Shown: one piece after another, positions 1 to 5,552 of the stretch
Layout: each line of letters starts with the position of its first letter
Position numbering within the stretch: the stretch's first letter is position 1
Source: Clostridia bacterium
GTDB lineage: Bacteria > Bacillota > Clostridia > Oscillospirales > CAG-272
Length of the DNA stretch: 5,552 nt
Reading direction: 5' to 3'
NCBI GenBank assembly: GCA_017453085.1
Contig: JAFTKV010000286.1
Span: forward strand, 1 to 5,552
The notes under the pieces: model-generated
What the model was told of the DNA's origin: nothing
The model's input: the letters and a program-made list of their open reading frames with translations, nothing else
Databases searched by the model: none
Position numbers and translations under genes: made by a program

Positions 1-593
1 AAATAGGCACGCTTCACCCCATAGGCGTGGAGCAGATCGATCAGCTCGCGACAGATGTAGTCCCCGTAGTAGGGGGGAAAATGGAAAAATACCAGCAATT
101 CCCGACCGTCGGCGATGGCGGTGCCTGCTTTCAGAGAAAACTCCAGGCGGATCGCCTCACGGGTGACGATTTTCTTGTAGTAGTTTTCCTTGGGAGCGGT
201 GCCGGGATCGTTATACCAGCCGCGGGTCCCACAGATCACAAGTTCTTCGCAGATATGAGCGTTGTTTTGCAGAAAGTCGATGGTGGTGTGCCCGTGTGCG
301 GCGAGAAAATCGTTATTTTTCTGCAGAGTGTTCCACCAATAGTCGTGATTGCCCCGCAGAAAGATCTTCTTCCCGGGCAGGGAATCGATCAGCGCAAGAT
401 CGGGAGCGGCCTCGTCCAGCGAAATGCCCCAGGAGATATCGCCGCCCACCAGGACAGTGTCCTCCTCGGTGACGACAGCCTTCCAGCCCTTCACGAAGCG
501 GTCGGTATGATCCTGCCAACGGGAGCCGAAAATATCCATCGGCTTGGGCTTGGCAAGGGAAAGATGAGGGTCGGCAATGGTATATAGTGCCAT
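1..593 (-). CDS. Metallophosphoesterase (predicted phosphohydrolase, COG1768-like), 3' end missing
   Basis: The reading frame opens at an ATG at 593 and runs without a stop through the left edge of the window, giving 197 complete codons. The protein starts MALYTIADPHLS and carries the calcineurin-like metal-binding blocks in order: D8 and H10, then GGDISW with D52, then RGNHDYWW with N82, H83 and D84, then FHFPP with H171. These residues bind the two-metal centre that hydrolyses phosphoesters in this superfamily. The GDISW, LPG and GNHDYWW pattern matches the short cytoplasmic phosphohydrolases of COG1768 in Firmicutes, which from memory are about 230 residues, so roughly the last 35 residues would lie outside the window. 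There is no signal peptide or membrane segment in the visible part. The substrate is unknown. The start is supported by AAGGAG six bases upstream. It is divergent from the DUF1540 gene across a 70-base gap. The family call is firm; the true substrate cannot be read from sequence. Confidence 0.88.
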   Translation of the reverse strand, partial: MALYTIADPHLSLAKPKPMDIFGSRWQDHTDRFVKGWKAVVTEEDTVLVGGDISWGISLDEAAPDLALIDSLPGKKIFLRGNHDYWWNTLQKNNDFLAAHGHTTIDFLQNNAHICEELVICGTRGWYNDPGTAPKENYYKKIVTREAIRLEFSLKAGTAIADGRELLVFFHFPPYYGDYICRELIDLLHAYGVKRAY

Positions 594-599
594 AAAAAA

Positions 600-605
600 C
601 TCCTT
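600..605 (-). promoter_or_regulatory. Ribosome binding site of the metallophosphoesterase gene
   Basis: On the minus strand AAGGAG stands six A/T bases before the ATG at 593. This is a near-consensus Shine-Dalgarno site at good spacing and fixes the start of a gene that is cut at its other end. Confidence 0.8.
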
Positions 606-663
606 CGTATGAATCCTGAAAAGGGGGAAATGCTATGGATAGATCGAAAGAAAGGGTGATCGT

Positions 664-855
664 ATGGAAAAAAGCAAAAAAACCGAAAAAAGCATATTCG
701 GCGAACCGGAGGGACAGATCGTCTGTCGCGTGCAGAACTGTGCCTATCATTGCGGCGACTGCACCTGCACCGCCAATCGAATCGCGGTAGGTCCCACCTA
801 CGCTTCCTCTGGCAAGGACACGGTCTGTGCAACCTTTAAGCCCAAGGAGCTGTAA
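664..855 (+). CDS. DUF1540 domain protein, small and cysteine-rich
   Basis: This 63-residue protein has a lysine-rich head (residues 1-9) followed by a cysteine-rich DUF1540 unit. Its six cysteines are C21, C26, C30, C33, C35 and C55, set in the typical order: I-x-C, four residues, C-x-Y, a short cysteine cluster, C-T-A-x-x-I-x-V-G, and a closing T-x-C-A-T-F near the end. Spacing of this kind suggests metal (probably zinc) binding, but the family has no established function. It is widespread as small proteins in Clostridia and Bacilli. There is no signal peptide, so it is likely cytoplasmic. The start at 664 is preceded by GGTGATC at 655-661, which matches the 3' end of 16S rRNA and places the core of the site about seven bases from the ATG. 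It is the only plus-strand gene in the window, divergent from the phosphoesterase and convergent with thrC, so it is probably transcribed alone and ends at the terminator at 878-904. Confidence 0.88.
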   Translation: MEKSKKTEKSIFGEPEGQIVCRVQNCAYHCGDCTCTANRIAVGPTYASSGKDTVCATFKPKEL

Positions 856-873
856 AGGATATCTGCATCATTC

Positions 874-956
874 GTAGGGCGGGGGCTTGCTCCCGCCGTT
901 TTTTAATCCTTGCAATCAATCTCAAGGGGGCGCAGCGGGTGCAAGCCCCGCCCTAC
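874..956. repeat. Imperfect palindromic intergenic repeat (REP/MITE-like)
   Basis: The left arm GTAGGGCGGGGGCTTGC (874-890) is the reverse complement of the right arm GCAAGCCCCGCCCTAC (941-956) except for one extra G. The two arms are about 50 bases apart. Each half can also fold alone: GGCGGG with CCCGCC on the left, and GCGGG (935-939) with CCCGC (947-951) on the right. The element fills most of the 123-base gap between two convergent genes and supplies the DUF1540 terminator. Similar GC-rich 'GTAGGGCGGGG' palindromes are, from memory, common between genes in gut Clostridia. There is no second copy in this window, so dispersal in the genome is inferred. Confidence 0.6.
878..904 (+). terminator. 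Rho-independent terminator of the DUF1540 gene
   Basis: GGCGGG (878-883) pairs with CCCGCC (892-897), extended by a G-T pair, around a short GC-rich loop. The stem is followed by a run of six T (899-904). It lies 22 bases after the DUF1540 stop codon in the right orientation. Read from the other strand there is no T run after the stem, so it is not clearly a terminator for thrC. The same stem is the left half of the larger palindrome at 874-956. Confidence 0.75.
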
Positions 957-978
957 AAGTGAAACAGTGATCGGTTAC

Positions 979-2454
979 TTATTCTCCCAATACGTCCTTC
1001 GCCATATCCGCCTTGTCGATGACCTTGGTGAAGCGGATCGGCTTCGTGAATACTGCGGTCAGCGGCTCCAGCGGAGTCGTCCCCGTAGCGGCGGCGACGG
1101 CGTTCATGCAGGCTTCCTCGTCCTCGCCGGCAGGAATGCCCAGCGCAGTTGCCACGGCAGGGGTGAACTTGTAGGGAGATGCGGTGGAGACTACCAGCAT
1201 ATGGGTGCTCTCGTTGCCGCAAAGATAACGCTCGGCGGCGGTGACCGCCACGGCGGTGTGAGGATCCAGCAGATAACGGTAGCTGGCGAAGGTGGACGCG
1301 ATTCGATCCAGACAAGCCTCCTCGGAGCAGTAATCGCCGTCGAAATCGCGGCGGATGATCCGGAAGACGTCTGCATCGACGGTATACTTGCCCTCAGCGG
1401 CGAGCGCCTTCATATAGGCGGCGCAACGCTCAGCTCCTGCGGCGAAGTAGAGGAGTCGCTCCAGATTGGAGGAAATGAGGATATCCATCGAAGGAGATAC
1501 GGTGGTGTGGAAGGGACGGTTTCGATCGTAAGTACCGGTGGAGAGGAAGTCGGTCAGCACGTTGTTGGAGTTGGAGGCGCAAACCAGCTTGCCCAGCGGT
1601 ACGCCCATTCCCTTTGCCAGCCATGCCGCGAGAATGTTGCCGAAGTTGCCGGTGGGTACGGTGACGTCCAGAACGTCGCCCATTTGGATAGAGCCGTCGT
1701 TTACTAGATCGCAGTAAGCCGATACGTAATACACGATCTGAGGAGCCAATCTACCCCAGTTGATGGAGTTTGCGCTGGACAGGAATTTGCCCTGCTTGGC
1801 CAGTGCTTCCTTCATTGCAGGATCGGCGAAGATCTGCTTCACACCGCTCTGGGCGTCGTCAAAGTTGCCGTAGATGGCGGTGACGGCGACGTTTTCGCCC
1901 TCTTGGGTTGCCATCTGCTGCTTTTGCGTGCGGGAAACGCCGTCTACGGGATAGAATATCCGAATGGAGGTGCGGTCAACGTCACAAAAGCCCTCCAGAG
2001 CTGCCTTGCCGGTGTCACCGGAGGTGGCGACCAAAATCAGCGCATCCAGCTCCTCGCCGGTCTTATCCAGCGCACGGGAGAGAAGTCGGGGCATGATCTG
2101 CAGTGCCATATCCTTGAAGGCACAGGTGGGACCGTGCCACAGCTCCAGCACCGATACGCCCTTGCGGAGCGCGTGGATGCCGGTGGGAGCGGGAACGAAC
2201 CGCTCGCCGTAAGCCGCCTTACAGTCGGCAAGAAGCTCCTCCTCGGTGTAGTCGGTGAGATAGAGGGAGAGGATCTTTGCCGCACGCTCGGGATAGGAGA
2301 GAGGGAGCAGCGCGGCAAGATCCGCTTCGGTCAGGGTGGGAAGCCGCTCGGGCAGATAGAGACCGCCGTCGGGGGCAATGCCGCGGAGAATAGCCTCGGA
2401 TGCTTTTACCGGAGCGGAATTTCCGCGGGAGCTGATGTAGTGAATGTGATTCAT
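979..2454 (-). CDS. thrC: Threonine synthase
   Basis: This cytoplasmic PLP enzyme converts O-phospho-L-homoserine and water to L-threonine and phosphate, the last step of threonine synthesis. At 491 residues it fits the longer threonine synthases of bacteria and fungi. The N-terminal domain is seen in YISSRGNSAPVKASEAILRG and APDGGLYLPE (residues 6-36). The catalytic block is LELWHGPTCAFKD, where K114 should carry PLP. LVATSGDTGKAA follows (residues 141-152), and PTGNFGN around residue 270 is the expected phosphate-cradle glycine-rich loop for the cofactor. SSANSINWGR is also typical of the family. The ATG at 2454 has GAGG nine bases upstream. A 90-base gap with a hairpin separates it from the upstream asparaginase gene, so it may have its own transcript. 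It converges with the DUF1540 gene. No T-box or threonine attenuator peptide is visible ahead of it. I see no truncation or frameshift. Confidence 0.97.
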   Translation of the reverse strand: MNHIHYISSRGNSAPVKASEAILRGIAPDGGLYLPERLPTLTEADLAALLPLSYPERAAKILSLYLTDYTEEELLADCKAAYGERFVPAPTGIHALRKGVSVLELWHGPTCAFKDMALQIMPRLLSRALDKTGEELDALILVATSGDTGKAALEGFCDVDRTSIRIFYPVDGVSRTQKQQMATQEGENVAVTAIYGNFDDAQSGVKQIFADPAMKEALAKQGKFLSSANSINWGRLAPQIVYYVSAYCDLVNDGSIQMGDVLDVTVPTGNFGNILAAWLAKGMGVPLGKLVCASNSNNVLTDFLSTGTYDRNRPFHTTVSPSMDILISSNLERLLYFAAGAERCAAYMKALAAEGKYTVDADVFRIIRRDFDGDYCSEEACLDRIASTFASYRYLLDPHTAVAVTAAERYLCGNESTHMLVVSTASPYKFTPAVATALGIPAGEDEEACMNAVAAATGTTPLEPLTAVFTKPIRFTKVIDKADMAKDVLGE

Positions 2455-2493
2455 GGGAATGTACCTCGCAGTTGCAGAATGAATTGGTTTAGG

Positions 2494-2527
2494 AAAAGCC
2501 GAAGATTGCTATTTTACAATCCTTCGG
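2494..2527 (-). terminator. Hairpin with short T run between the asparaginase gene and thrC
   Basis: On the minus strand CCGAAG-G-ATTG (2527-2517) pairs with CAATCTTCGG (2508-2499) with one bulged G and an eight-base A/T-rich loop, followed by CTTTT. It begins 17 bases after the asparaginase stop codon. The T run is only four bases, so termination may be partial, which would allow some read-through into thrC. The stem is clear from the sequence; the role as terminator is inferred from position. Confidence 0.55.
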
Positions 2528-2544
2528 TCAATCAAGTCGGATAA

Positions 2545-3549
2545 TCAGACCGATGCCCCGAAAACGATGTCCTTTTGCACGGGGCGATAGAAGAGACGCT
2601 TGATCTCCTCCCGATCAGAGGTGAGGGAGAGGATCCACATCAGCTTGGTGGTCACCGCTTCAATGGTCATATCGTAGGCCTCGATGAGATCGTAGGTCTC
2701 CTTCACCCGATAGCCTACCTCATAAACGCCCATGTCGCTGCCCTCGTGGGGGACCTGGGTGGTCATGACGATGGTCTTGCCTGCATCCAGAAAATCGCGG
2801 ATCGCCTCGGTAAAGTCGGCATCGTCGTAGCAGGGAAGTCCGCCCACACCGAAGGATTCGATGATCAGTGCATCGTAATGTGCCTTCAGGTAGCGGAAAA
2901 TAGCAGGATCCATACCCGGAACCAGCTTCAGCACGAAGACCTTTGGGTTCAGCGTGTGATAGAACACAGGCTCGCCGTGGATCTTCTCTTCGATATAATA
3001 ATAGAGCACGCCGTCACGGATGCGGGCGATCTCGGGGAAATCAATGGAAGAAAAGGCGTTGTAGGACTTGGTGCGGGTCTTCTTGGCACGGGTGCCCAGG
3101 ATCACCTTGTTATCGAAGACGATATGCACCCCCGACGCTCGATCGTCGCAAGCGTAGCGGAAAGCGGAGATCAGATTGCCTCTTGCGTCGGTGTCACGGG
3201 AATAAATGGACTTTTGCGAGCCGGTGAGCACCACCGGTTTTCTGCTGTTCTGGATCAGATAGGAAAGTGCGGCGGCGGTGTAGGCCATAGTATCGGTGCC
3301 GTGGGTGACTACGAATCCGTCGTAATCGGTATAATGCTCCTCAACCGCATTGGCGATCTTCAGCCATTCGGAATAGCGGAGATTGGTGCTGTCCAGATTG
3401 CAGACCTGCAGCGTGTCCACCGTGCAGAGCGTCGCCACCTCGGGAACGAAGGTGAGCAGCTCCGTGGAGGTGATCTGAGGCACCAGACCGGCATTGGTTG
3501 CCTTGGAGGCGATGGTGCCGCCGGTGGCAAGGAGTAGTATTTTTTTCAT
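2545..3549 (-). CDS. ansA: L-asparaginase, type I (cytoplasmic)
   Basis: This enzyme hydrolyses L-asparagine to L-aspartate and ammonia. From the chosen ATG at 3549 the protein has 334 residues, the usual size for short bacterial asparaginases, and starts MKKILLLATGGTIAS. T12 in the TGGTIAS block is the expected nucleophile. The second signature, THGTDTMAYTAAALSYL, gives the T85-D86 pair; the substrate-loop motif DSTNL (53-57) and PVVLTGSQ follow. The C-terminal part has VKETYDLIEAYDMTIEAVTTKLMWIL, typical of the AnsA side of the family. There is no signal peptide, which favours a cytoplasmic enzyme over a periplasmic type II one. The frame stays open to 3705, but the extra 52 residues would overlap the end of the dipeptidase gene and resemble no family member. 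AAAGGA at 3558-3563 stands eight bases before the chosen start. It follows the dipeptidase gene by 37 bases and is probably cotranscribed with it. Confidence 0.94.
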   Translation of the reverse strand: MKKILLLATGGTIASKATNAGLVPQITSTELLTFVPEVATLCTVDTLQVCNLDSTNLRYSEWLKIANAVEEHYTDYDGFVVTHGTDTMAYTAAALSYLIQNSRKPVVLTGSQKSIYSRDTDARGNLISAFRYACDDRASGVHIVFDNKVILGTRAKKTRTKSYNAFSSIDFPEIARIRDGVLYYYIEEKIHGEPVFYHTLNPKVFVLKLVPGMDPAIFRYLKAHYDALIIESFGVGGLPCYDDADFTEAIRDFLDAGKTIVMTTQVPHEGSDMGVYEVGYRVKETYDLIEAYDMTIEAVTTKLMWILSLTSDREEIKRLFYRPVQKDIVFGASV

Positions 3550-3557
3550 AAGGAAGA

Positions 3558-3563
3558 TCCTTT
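3558..3563 (-). promoter_or_regulatory. Ribosome binding site that sets the asparaginase start
   Basis: AAAGGA on the minus strand lies eight bases before the ATG at 3549, in the short gap after the dipeptidase stop codon. With the family N-terminus MKKILLLATGGT directly following, it favours this start over the in-frame ATG at 3705. Confidence 0.65.
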
Positions 3564-3586
3564 CCCGGAATATGTAGGAGAGGGAA

Positions 3587-4468
3587 TCAGAACGAAATAT
3601 TCTGCCGCGCAAAGAAATCGGCGGCGTTTTGATAGAATAGCTTATGCAGCAGCAGCTCCGACCAGCCGTTTTGACGGAGATGGTCGGCAAGAGCGGGGAT
3701 GTCACGGATCGCCTCTACACCGTCGGGCGTGGTGTCGATGCCATCCCAATCGGCGCCGATGGCGATCACGTTCTCGCCATCCAAAGCGAGGTAGTGCTCC
3801 AGGTGGCGACGGATGGTTTCCATATTACACTCGCCGTCCGACAGATGGGGCGGACAGAAGGAGAGTCCAACGATGCCGCCGCTGCGGGCGATCTCACGGA
3901 AATACTCGTCGGGGAGATTGCGTCCCAGGTTTTGCAGTGCCCGCGCGCAGGAGTGGCTGGCAATCACCGGCTTTCCCTTCTGTGCGGCAATCTCCAGAAT
4001 CTCCTTTGCCATCGGGTCGGAGGCATGGGAGAGATCGGGGGTAATGCCAAGGTCAAAGGCGCGGCAGATCACTTCTTTGCCGAAGGAGGTCAGTCCGCGG
4101 TCGGTGTTCCATGCGCCGCCGATGAGATTATCTCCCGCCCAAACGGGATTCATCAGCCGCACGCCTGCCTTGGCCAGTTCATCGACCCGTTCGATGTGAT
4201 CGCCGATGAGACTGCCGTTTTCCACGGCGAGAATATAGCGGAAGCATTCGGGCAGATCGGACAGCGTGTCCAGATGTCGGCGGCTGCTCCAAAACAGCTC
4301 GTAGGCTTCGTCTGCCGAAAGGGAGGGGTAGCTGAACACCGCCAGCACCTGTACGTATTGATCAAAGGGCAGATTAGAGAGATCCACCATCATTTGGCTG
4401 TGGGTTAAAGATTTCCCCTCCTCCATAACAATGGGAAGGGTATCACAGTGAAGATCAAAGTATTTCAT
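3587..4468 (-). CDS. Membrane dipeptidase family protein (peptidase M19)
   Basis: The 293-residue product belongs to the renal-dipeptidase family, binuclear zinc enzymes that cleave dipeptides, some including D-amino acids at the second position. The metal ligands are all visible in order: H7 and D9 in FDLHCDTL, the bridging glutamate E83 in AVENG, H148 in DLSHAS and H172 in IASHSCARAL. D240 in IGADWDG is the conserved acid of the last block, where the commoner form is G-x-D-[FY]-D-G. R176 in the SHSxxRA motif is the usual substrate-contact residue. There is no signal peptide or anchor, so despite the family name this is a cytoplasmic protein, as with many bacterial members. The ATG at 4468 has GGAG seven bases upstream. 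The gene begins 18 bases after yraN and precedes ansA by 37 bases. The natural substrate is not known; short dietary or cell-wall-derived dipeptides are both possible. Confidence 0.92.
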   Translation of the reverse strand: MKYFDLHCDTLPIVMEEGKSLTHSQMMVDLSNLPFDQYVQVLAVFSYPSLSADEAYELFWSSRRHLDTLSDLPECFRYILAVENGSLIGDHIERVDELAKAGVRLMNPVWAGDNLIGGAWNTDRGLTSFGKEVICRAFDLGITPDLSHASDPMAKEILEIAAQKGKPVIASHSCARALQNLGRNLPDEYFREIARSGGIVGLSFCPPHLSDGECNMETIRRHLEHYLALDGENVIAIGADWDGIDTTPDGVEAIRDIPALADHLRQNGWSELLLHKLFYQNAADFFARQNISF

Positions 4469-4486
4469 GGAATTTCTCCAACTTCA

Positions 4487-4909
4487 TTAGCCTCGAAAGG
4501 CGGCAGGGTAGTAGCGGATGGTCAGTGCCATCCATTGCTCGACGGTATCGGCAATTGCCTCCACGGGAGTCATGTAGACCTCGGCAACGTCCAGACGGGG
4601 CTTTTTGCGATTGCCGGTGCGACGGATATACTCTTTGGCCGCAAACAGCAGATGCTCCTGCTTGGCGGCGTTGACTGCCGTTGCAGGTCTGCCGAATCGG
4701 CGGATCTGCTCGCCGTCGGTACGACCCTTCACCTCTACGAAGAGAAGGGTGGTATCATCCTCGGCAATCAAATCAATCTCGCCGCCCTTCACGGTGAATC
4801 CCCGCGCGGCGATGGTATATCCCAGCGCCGTCAGATAATCGGCAACCGCAGACTCGCAGAATCTGCCGATGCTCCGACGGTCGGCGGGAGAGGGAGTGAA
4901 TGTACTCAT
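4487..4909 (-). CDS. yraN: YraN family endonuclease-like protein (UPF0102)
   Basis: This 140-residue protein has the full UPF0102 pattern: RRSIGRFCESAVADYLTALGYTI at the N-terminus with the helix glutamate E19, then GGEIDLIAEDD with D46, then LLFVEVKGR with E59 and K61, then RPATAVNAAKQEHLLFAAKEYI and the closing RLDVAEV block. D46 and E59-x-K61 are the catalytic layout of the restriction-endonuclease-like (PD-(D/E)xK) fold, so a nuclease role on DNA or recombination intermediates is plausible, though not well settled for the family. Its length is close to the usual 115-140. The start codon overlaps the rnhB stop as ATGA (4906-4909), which indicates translational coupling. The rnhB-yraN pair is widespread in Firmicutes. 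Nothing is missing or odd. Confidence 0.93.
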   Translation of the reverse strand: MSTFTPSPADRRSIGRFCESAVADYLTALGYTIAARGFTVKGGEIDLIAEDDTTLLFVEVKGRTDGEQIRRFGRPATAVNAAKQEHLLFAAKEYIRRTGNRKKPRLDVAEVYMTPVEAIADTVEQWMALTIRYYPAAFRG

Positions 4910-5505
4910 TTGTTCAAAAACTTCAGAAAAGACTTGCGGTGGATGGGAGAGGGACCCAGCTCCCGCACCAGATTCATATGTAGGGGCGTAGGATAGCCCT
5001 TGTGCTTCTCCAGCTGATACTGGGGGTATTCCTTTGCAAGCTCTGCCATCACACGGTCACGGCTGACCTTCGCCAGAATGGATGCGGCGGCAATGGACAT
5101 GGAAAGAGCGTCTCCCTTCACCACGGTTTTGGTGTCCATGGGGAAGCCCCGTGCCACGTTGCCGTCCACCAGCACCAGATCGGGGGTAGGAGTGAGCATG
5201 GCTACCGCGCGGCGCATGGCCAGCTGAGAAGCGTTCAGGATATTCAGCTCGTCGATCTCCTCGGGAGTGGCATAGGCGATGCCGTAAGAGAGGGCTTCCT
5301 TGCAGATCACGTCAAACAGGGCTTCCCGCTTCTTCTCGGTGAGCTTTTTGGAGTCGTTGAGACCGTCGATCACAAGTCCCATAGGCAGGATCACCGCAGC
5401 AGCGTAAACGGGGCCTGCCAGCGGTCCGCGCCCCGCCTCGTCGGTGCCTGCGATGACGGCATAGCCCGCATCCAGAGCGGCGCTTTCAAATTCATAAGTG
5501 GGCAT
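4906..5505 (-). CDS. rnhB: Ribonuclease HII
   Basis: RNase HII cuts the RNA strand of RNA-DNA hybrids and nicks at single ribonucleotides misinserted into DNA, starting ribonucleotide excision repair. The 199-residue product has the diagnostic blocks GTDEAGRGPLAGPV with catalytic D22 and E23, LNDSKKL (49-55), VLVDGN with D114, and VKGDALSMSIAAASILAKVSRDR with D132. KHKGYPTPLH towards the C-terminus contains the conserved GY-x-T-x-x-H motif. The four acidic catalytic residues are all in place and the length is typical. The ATG at 5505 has GGAGGT five bases upstream. It lies one base after the stop of the preceding gene and overlaps yraN by four bases, so it sits inside an operon. Confidence 0.97.
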   Translation of the reverse strand: MPTYEFESAALDAGYAVIAGTDEAGRGPLAGPVYAAAVILPMGLVIDGLNDSKKLTEKKREALFDVICKEALSYGIAYATPEEIDELNILNASQLAMRRAVAMLTPTPDLVLVDGNVARGFPMDTKTVVKGDALSMSIAAASILAKVSRDRVMAELAKEYPQYQLEKHKGYPTPLHMNLVRELGPSPIHRKSFLKFLNK

Positions 5506-5506
5506 T

Positions 5507-5552
5507 TTATACCTCCGGCGGGATTTCCAGGCTGATTCGTCCGATCTTTACA
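5507..5552 (-). CDS. rbgA: C-terminal end of a gene, probably rbgA (ribosome biogenesis GTPase, ylqF)
   Basis: Reading the minus strand from 5551, fourteen codons give VKIGRISLEIPPEV followed by TAA at 5509-5507. The GRISLE ending resembles the extreme C-terminus of RbgA (YlqF), the circularly permuted GTPase needed for late 50S ribosome assembly in Gram-positive bacteria. The position supports it: rbgA directly precedes rnhB in Bacillus subtilis and many Clostridia. Only 14 residues are visible and no GTPase motif is in the window, so the name rests on gene order plus a short match. Confidence 0.6.
   Translation of the reverse strand, partial: VKIGRISLEIPPEV
5511..5516 (-). promoter_or_regulatory. 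Ribosome binding site of rnhB inside the end of the upstream gene
   Basis: GGAGGT, a consensus Shine-Dalgarno site, lies five bases before the rnhB ATG and within the last three codons (PEV) of the upstream reading frame. The overlap points to coupled translation within one transcript. Confidence 0.75.

Noticed and set aside
594..663. Divergent promoters between the phosphoesterase and DUF1540 genes.
   Set aside because: Promoters must lie in or near this gap if both genes are transcribed from it, but I found no pair of -35 and -10 boxes at acceptable spacing on either strand.
313..832. Minus-strand frames at 313-750 and 491-832 crossing the divergent intergenic region.
   Set aside because: They overlap the metallophosphoesterase and DUF1540 genes in wrong frames and have arginine/serine/phenylalanine-rich translations with no domain.
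910..1707. A 265-codon plus-strand frame opposite thrC, and a similar 213-codon frame at 1903-2544.
   Set aside because: Both are antisense shadows of threonine synthase with low-complexity Gly/Val/Arg-rich translations and no family resemblance.
2455..2544. Possible T-box, riboswitch or promoter in the thrC leader.
   Set aside because: The leader is only 90 bases, too short for a T-box, and lacks the AGGGTGG-type T-box sequence. TAAAAT in the hairpin loop looks like a -10 box but has no good -35 box at 16-18 bases.
2575..3537. A 320-codon open frame on the plus strand, antisense to the asparaginase gene.
   Set aside because: It mirrors the asparaginase gene, shows no recognisable domain, and its openness is explained by the GC-rich codon use of the true gene on the other strand. 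The minus-strand frame has full family motifs.
3550..3705. In-frame N-terminal extension of the asparaginase by 52 residues.
   Set aside because: It would overlap the 3' end of the dipeptidase gene by over 100 bases, and the residues do not match the family. The ATG at 3549 has its own ribosome binding site and the standard N-terminus.

Overview
This is an ordinary stretch of bacterial chromosome, dense in genes and GC-rich. The gene order (end of rbgA, then rnhB, then yraN), the AGGAGG-type ribosome binding sites and a DUF1540 protein all point to a low-to-mid-GC Gram-positive of the Clostridia. A gut Oscillospirales-like genome is my best guess, partly because GC-rich 'GTAGGGCGGGG...' palindromes of the kind seen here are, as I recall, frequent in such genomes. 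No marker in the window fixes the taxon.

Layout, right to left, because nearly everything is on the minus strand. The last 14 codons of a gene that fits rbgA (ribosome-assembly GTPase) enter at the right edge (5507-5552). One base later comes rnhB (RNase HII, 4906-5505), which overlaps yraN (4487-4909) by the four bases ATGA. After 18 bases comes an M19 dipeptidase (3587-4468), after 37 more a cytoplasmic-type L-asparaginase (2545-3549), and then a hairpin with a short T run (2494-2527). Next is threonine synthase thrC (979-2454). The tight spacing from rbgA to the asparaginase suggests one transcript. The hairpin suggests thrC is at least partly separated from it.

The 123-base gap at 856-978 lies between two convergent genes: thrC from the right and a small plus-strand DUF1540 gene (664-855) from the left. 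It holds a rho-independent terminator that is one arm of a larger imperfect palindrome (874-956), probably a small dispersed repeat. To the left a 70-base gap separates the DUF1540 gene from a divergent metallophosphoesterase gene (1-593, minus) whose 3' end is cut off by the window.

How the genes may work together: rbgA, rnhB and yraN form a familiar housekeeping block for ribosome assembly and nucleic-acid maintenance. The dipeptidase and asparaginase release amino acids, the second giving aspartate and ammonia. Aspartate is the carbon source of threonine, which thrC completes. That metabolic link is inference from adjacency. I found no mobile element, CRISPR array, RNA gene or evidently new system here; the most notable non-coding structure is the palindromic repeat at 874-956.
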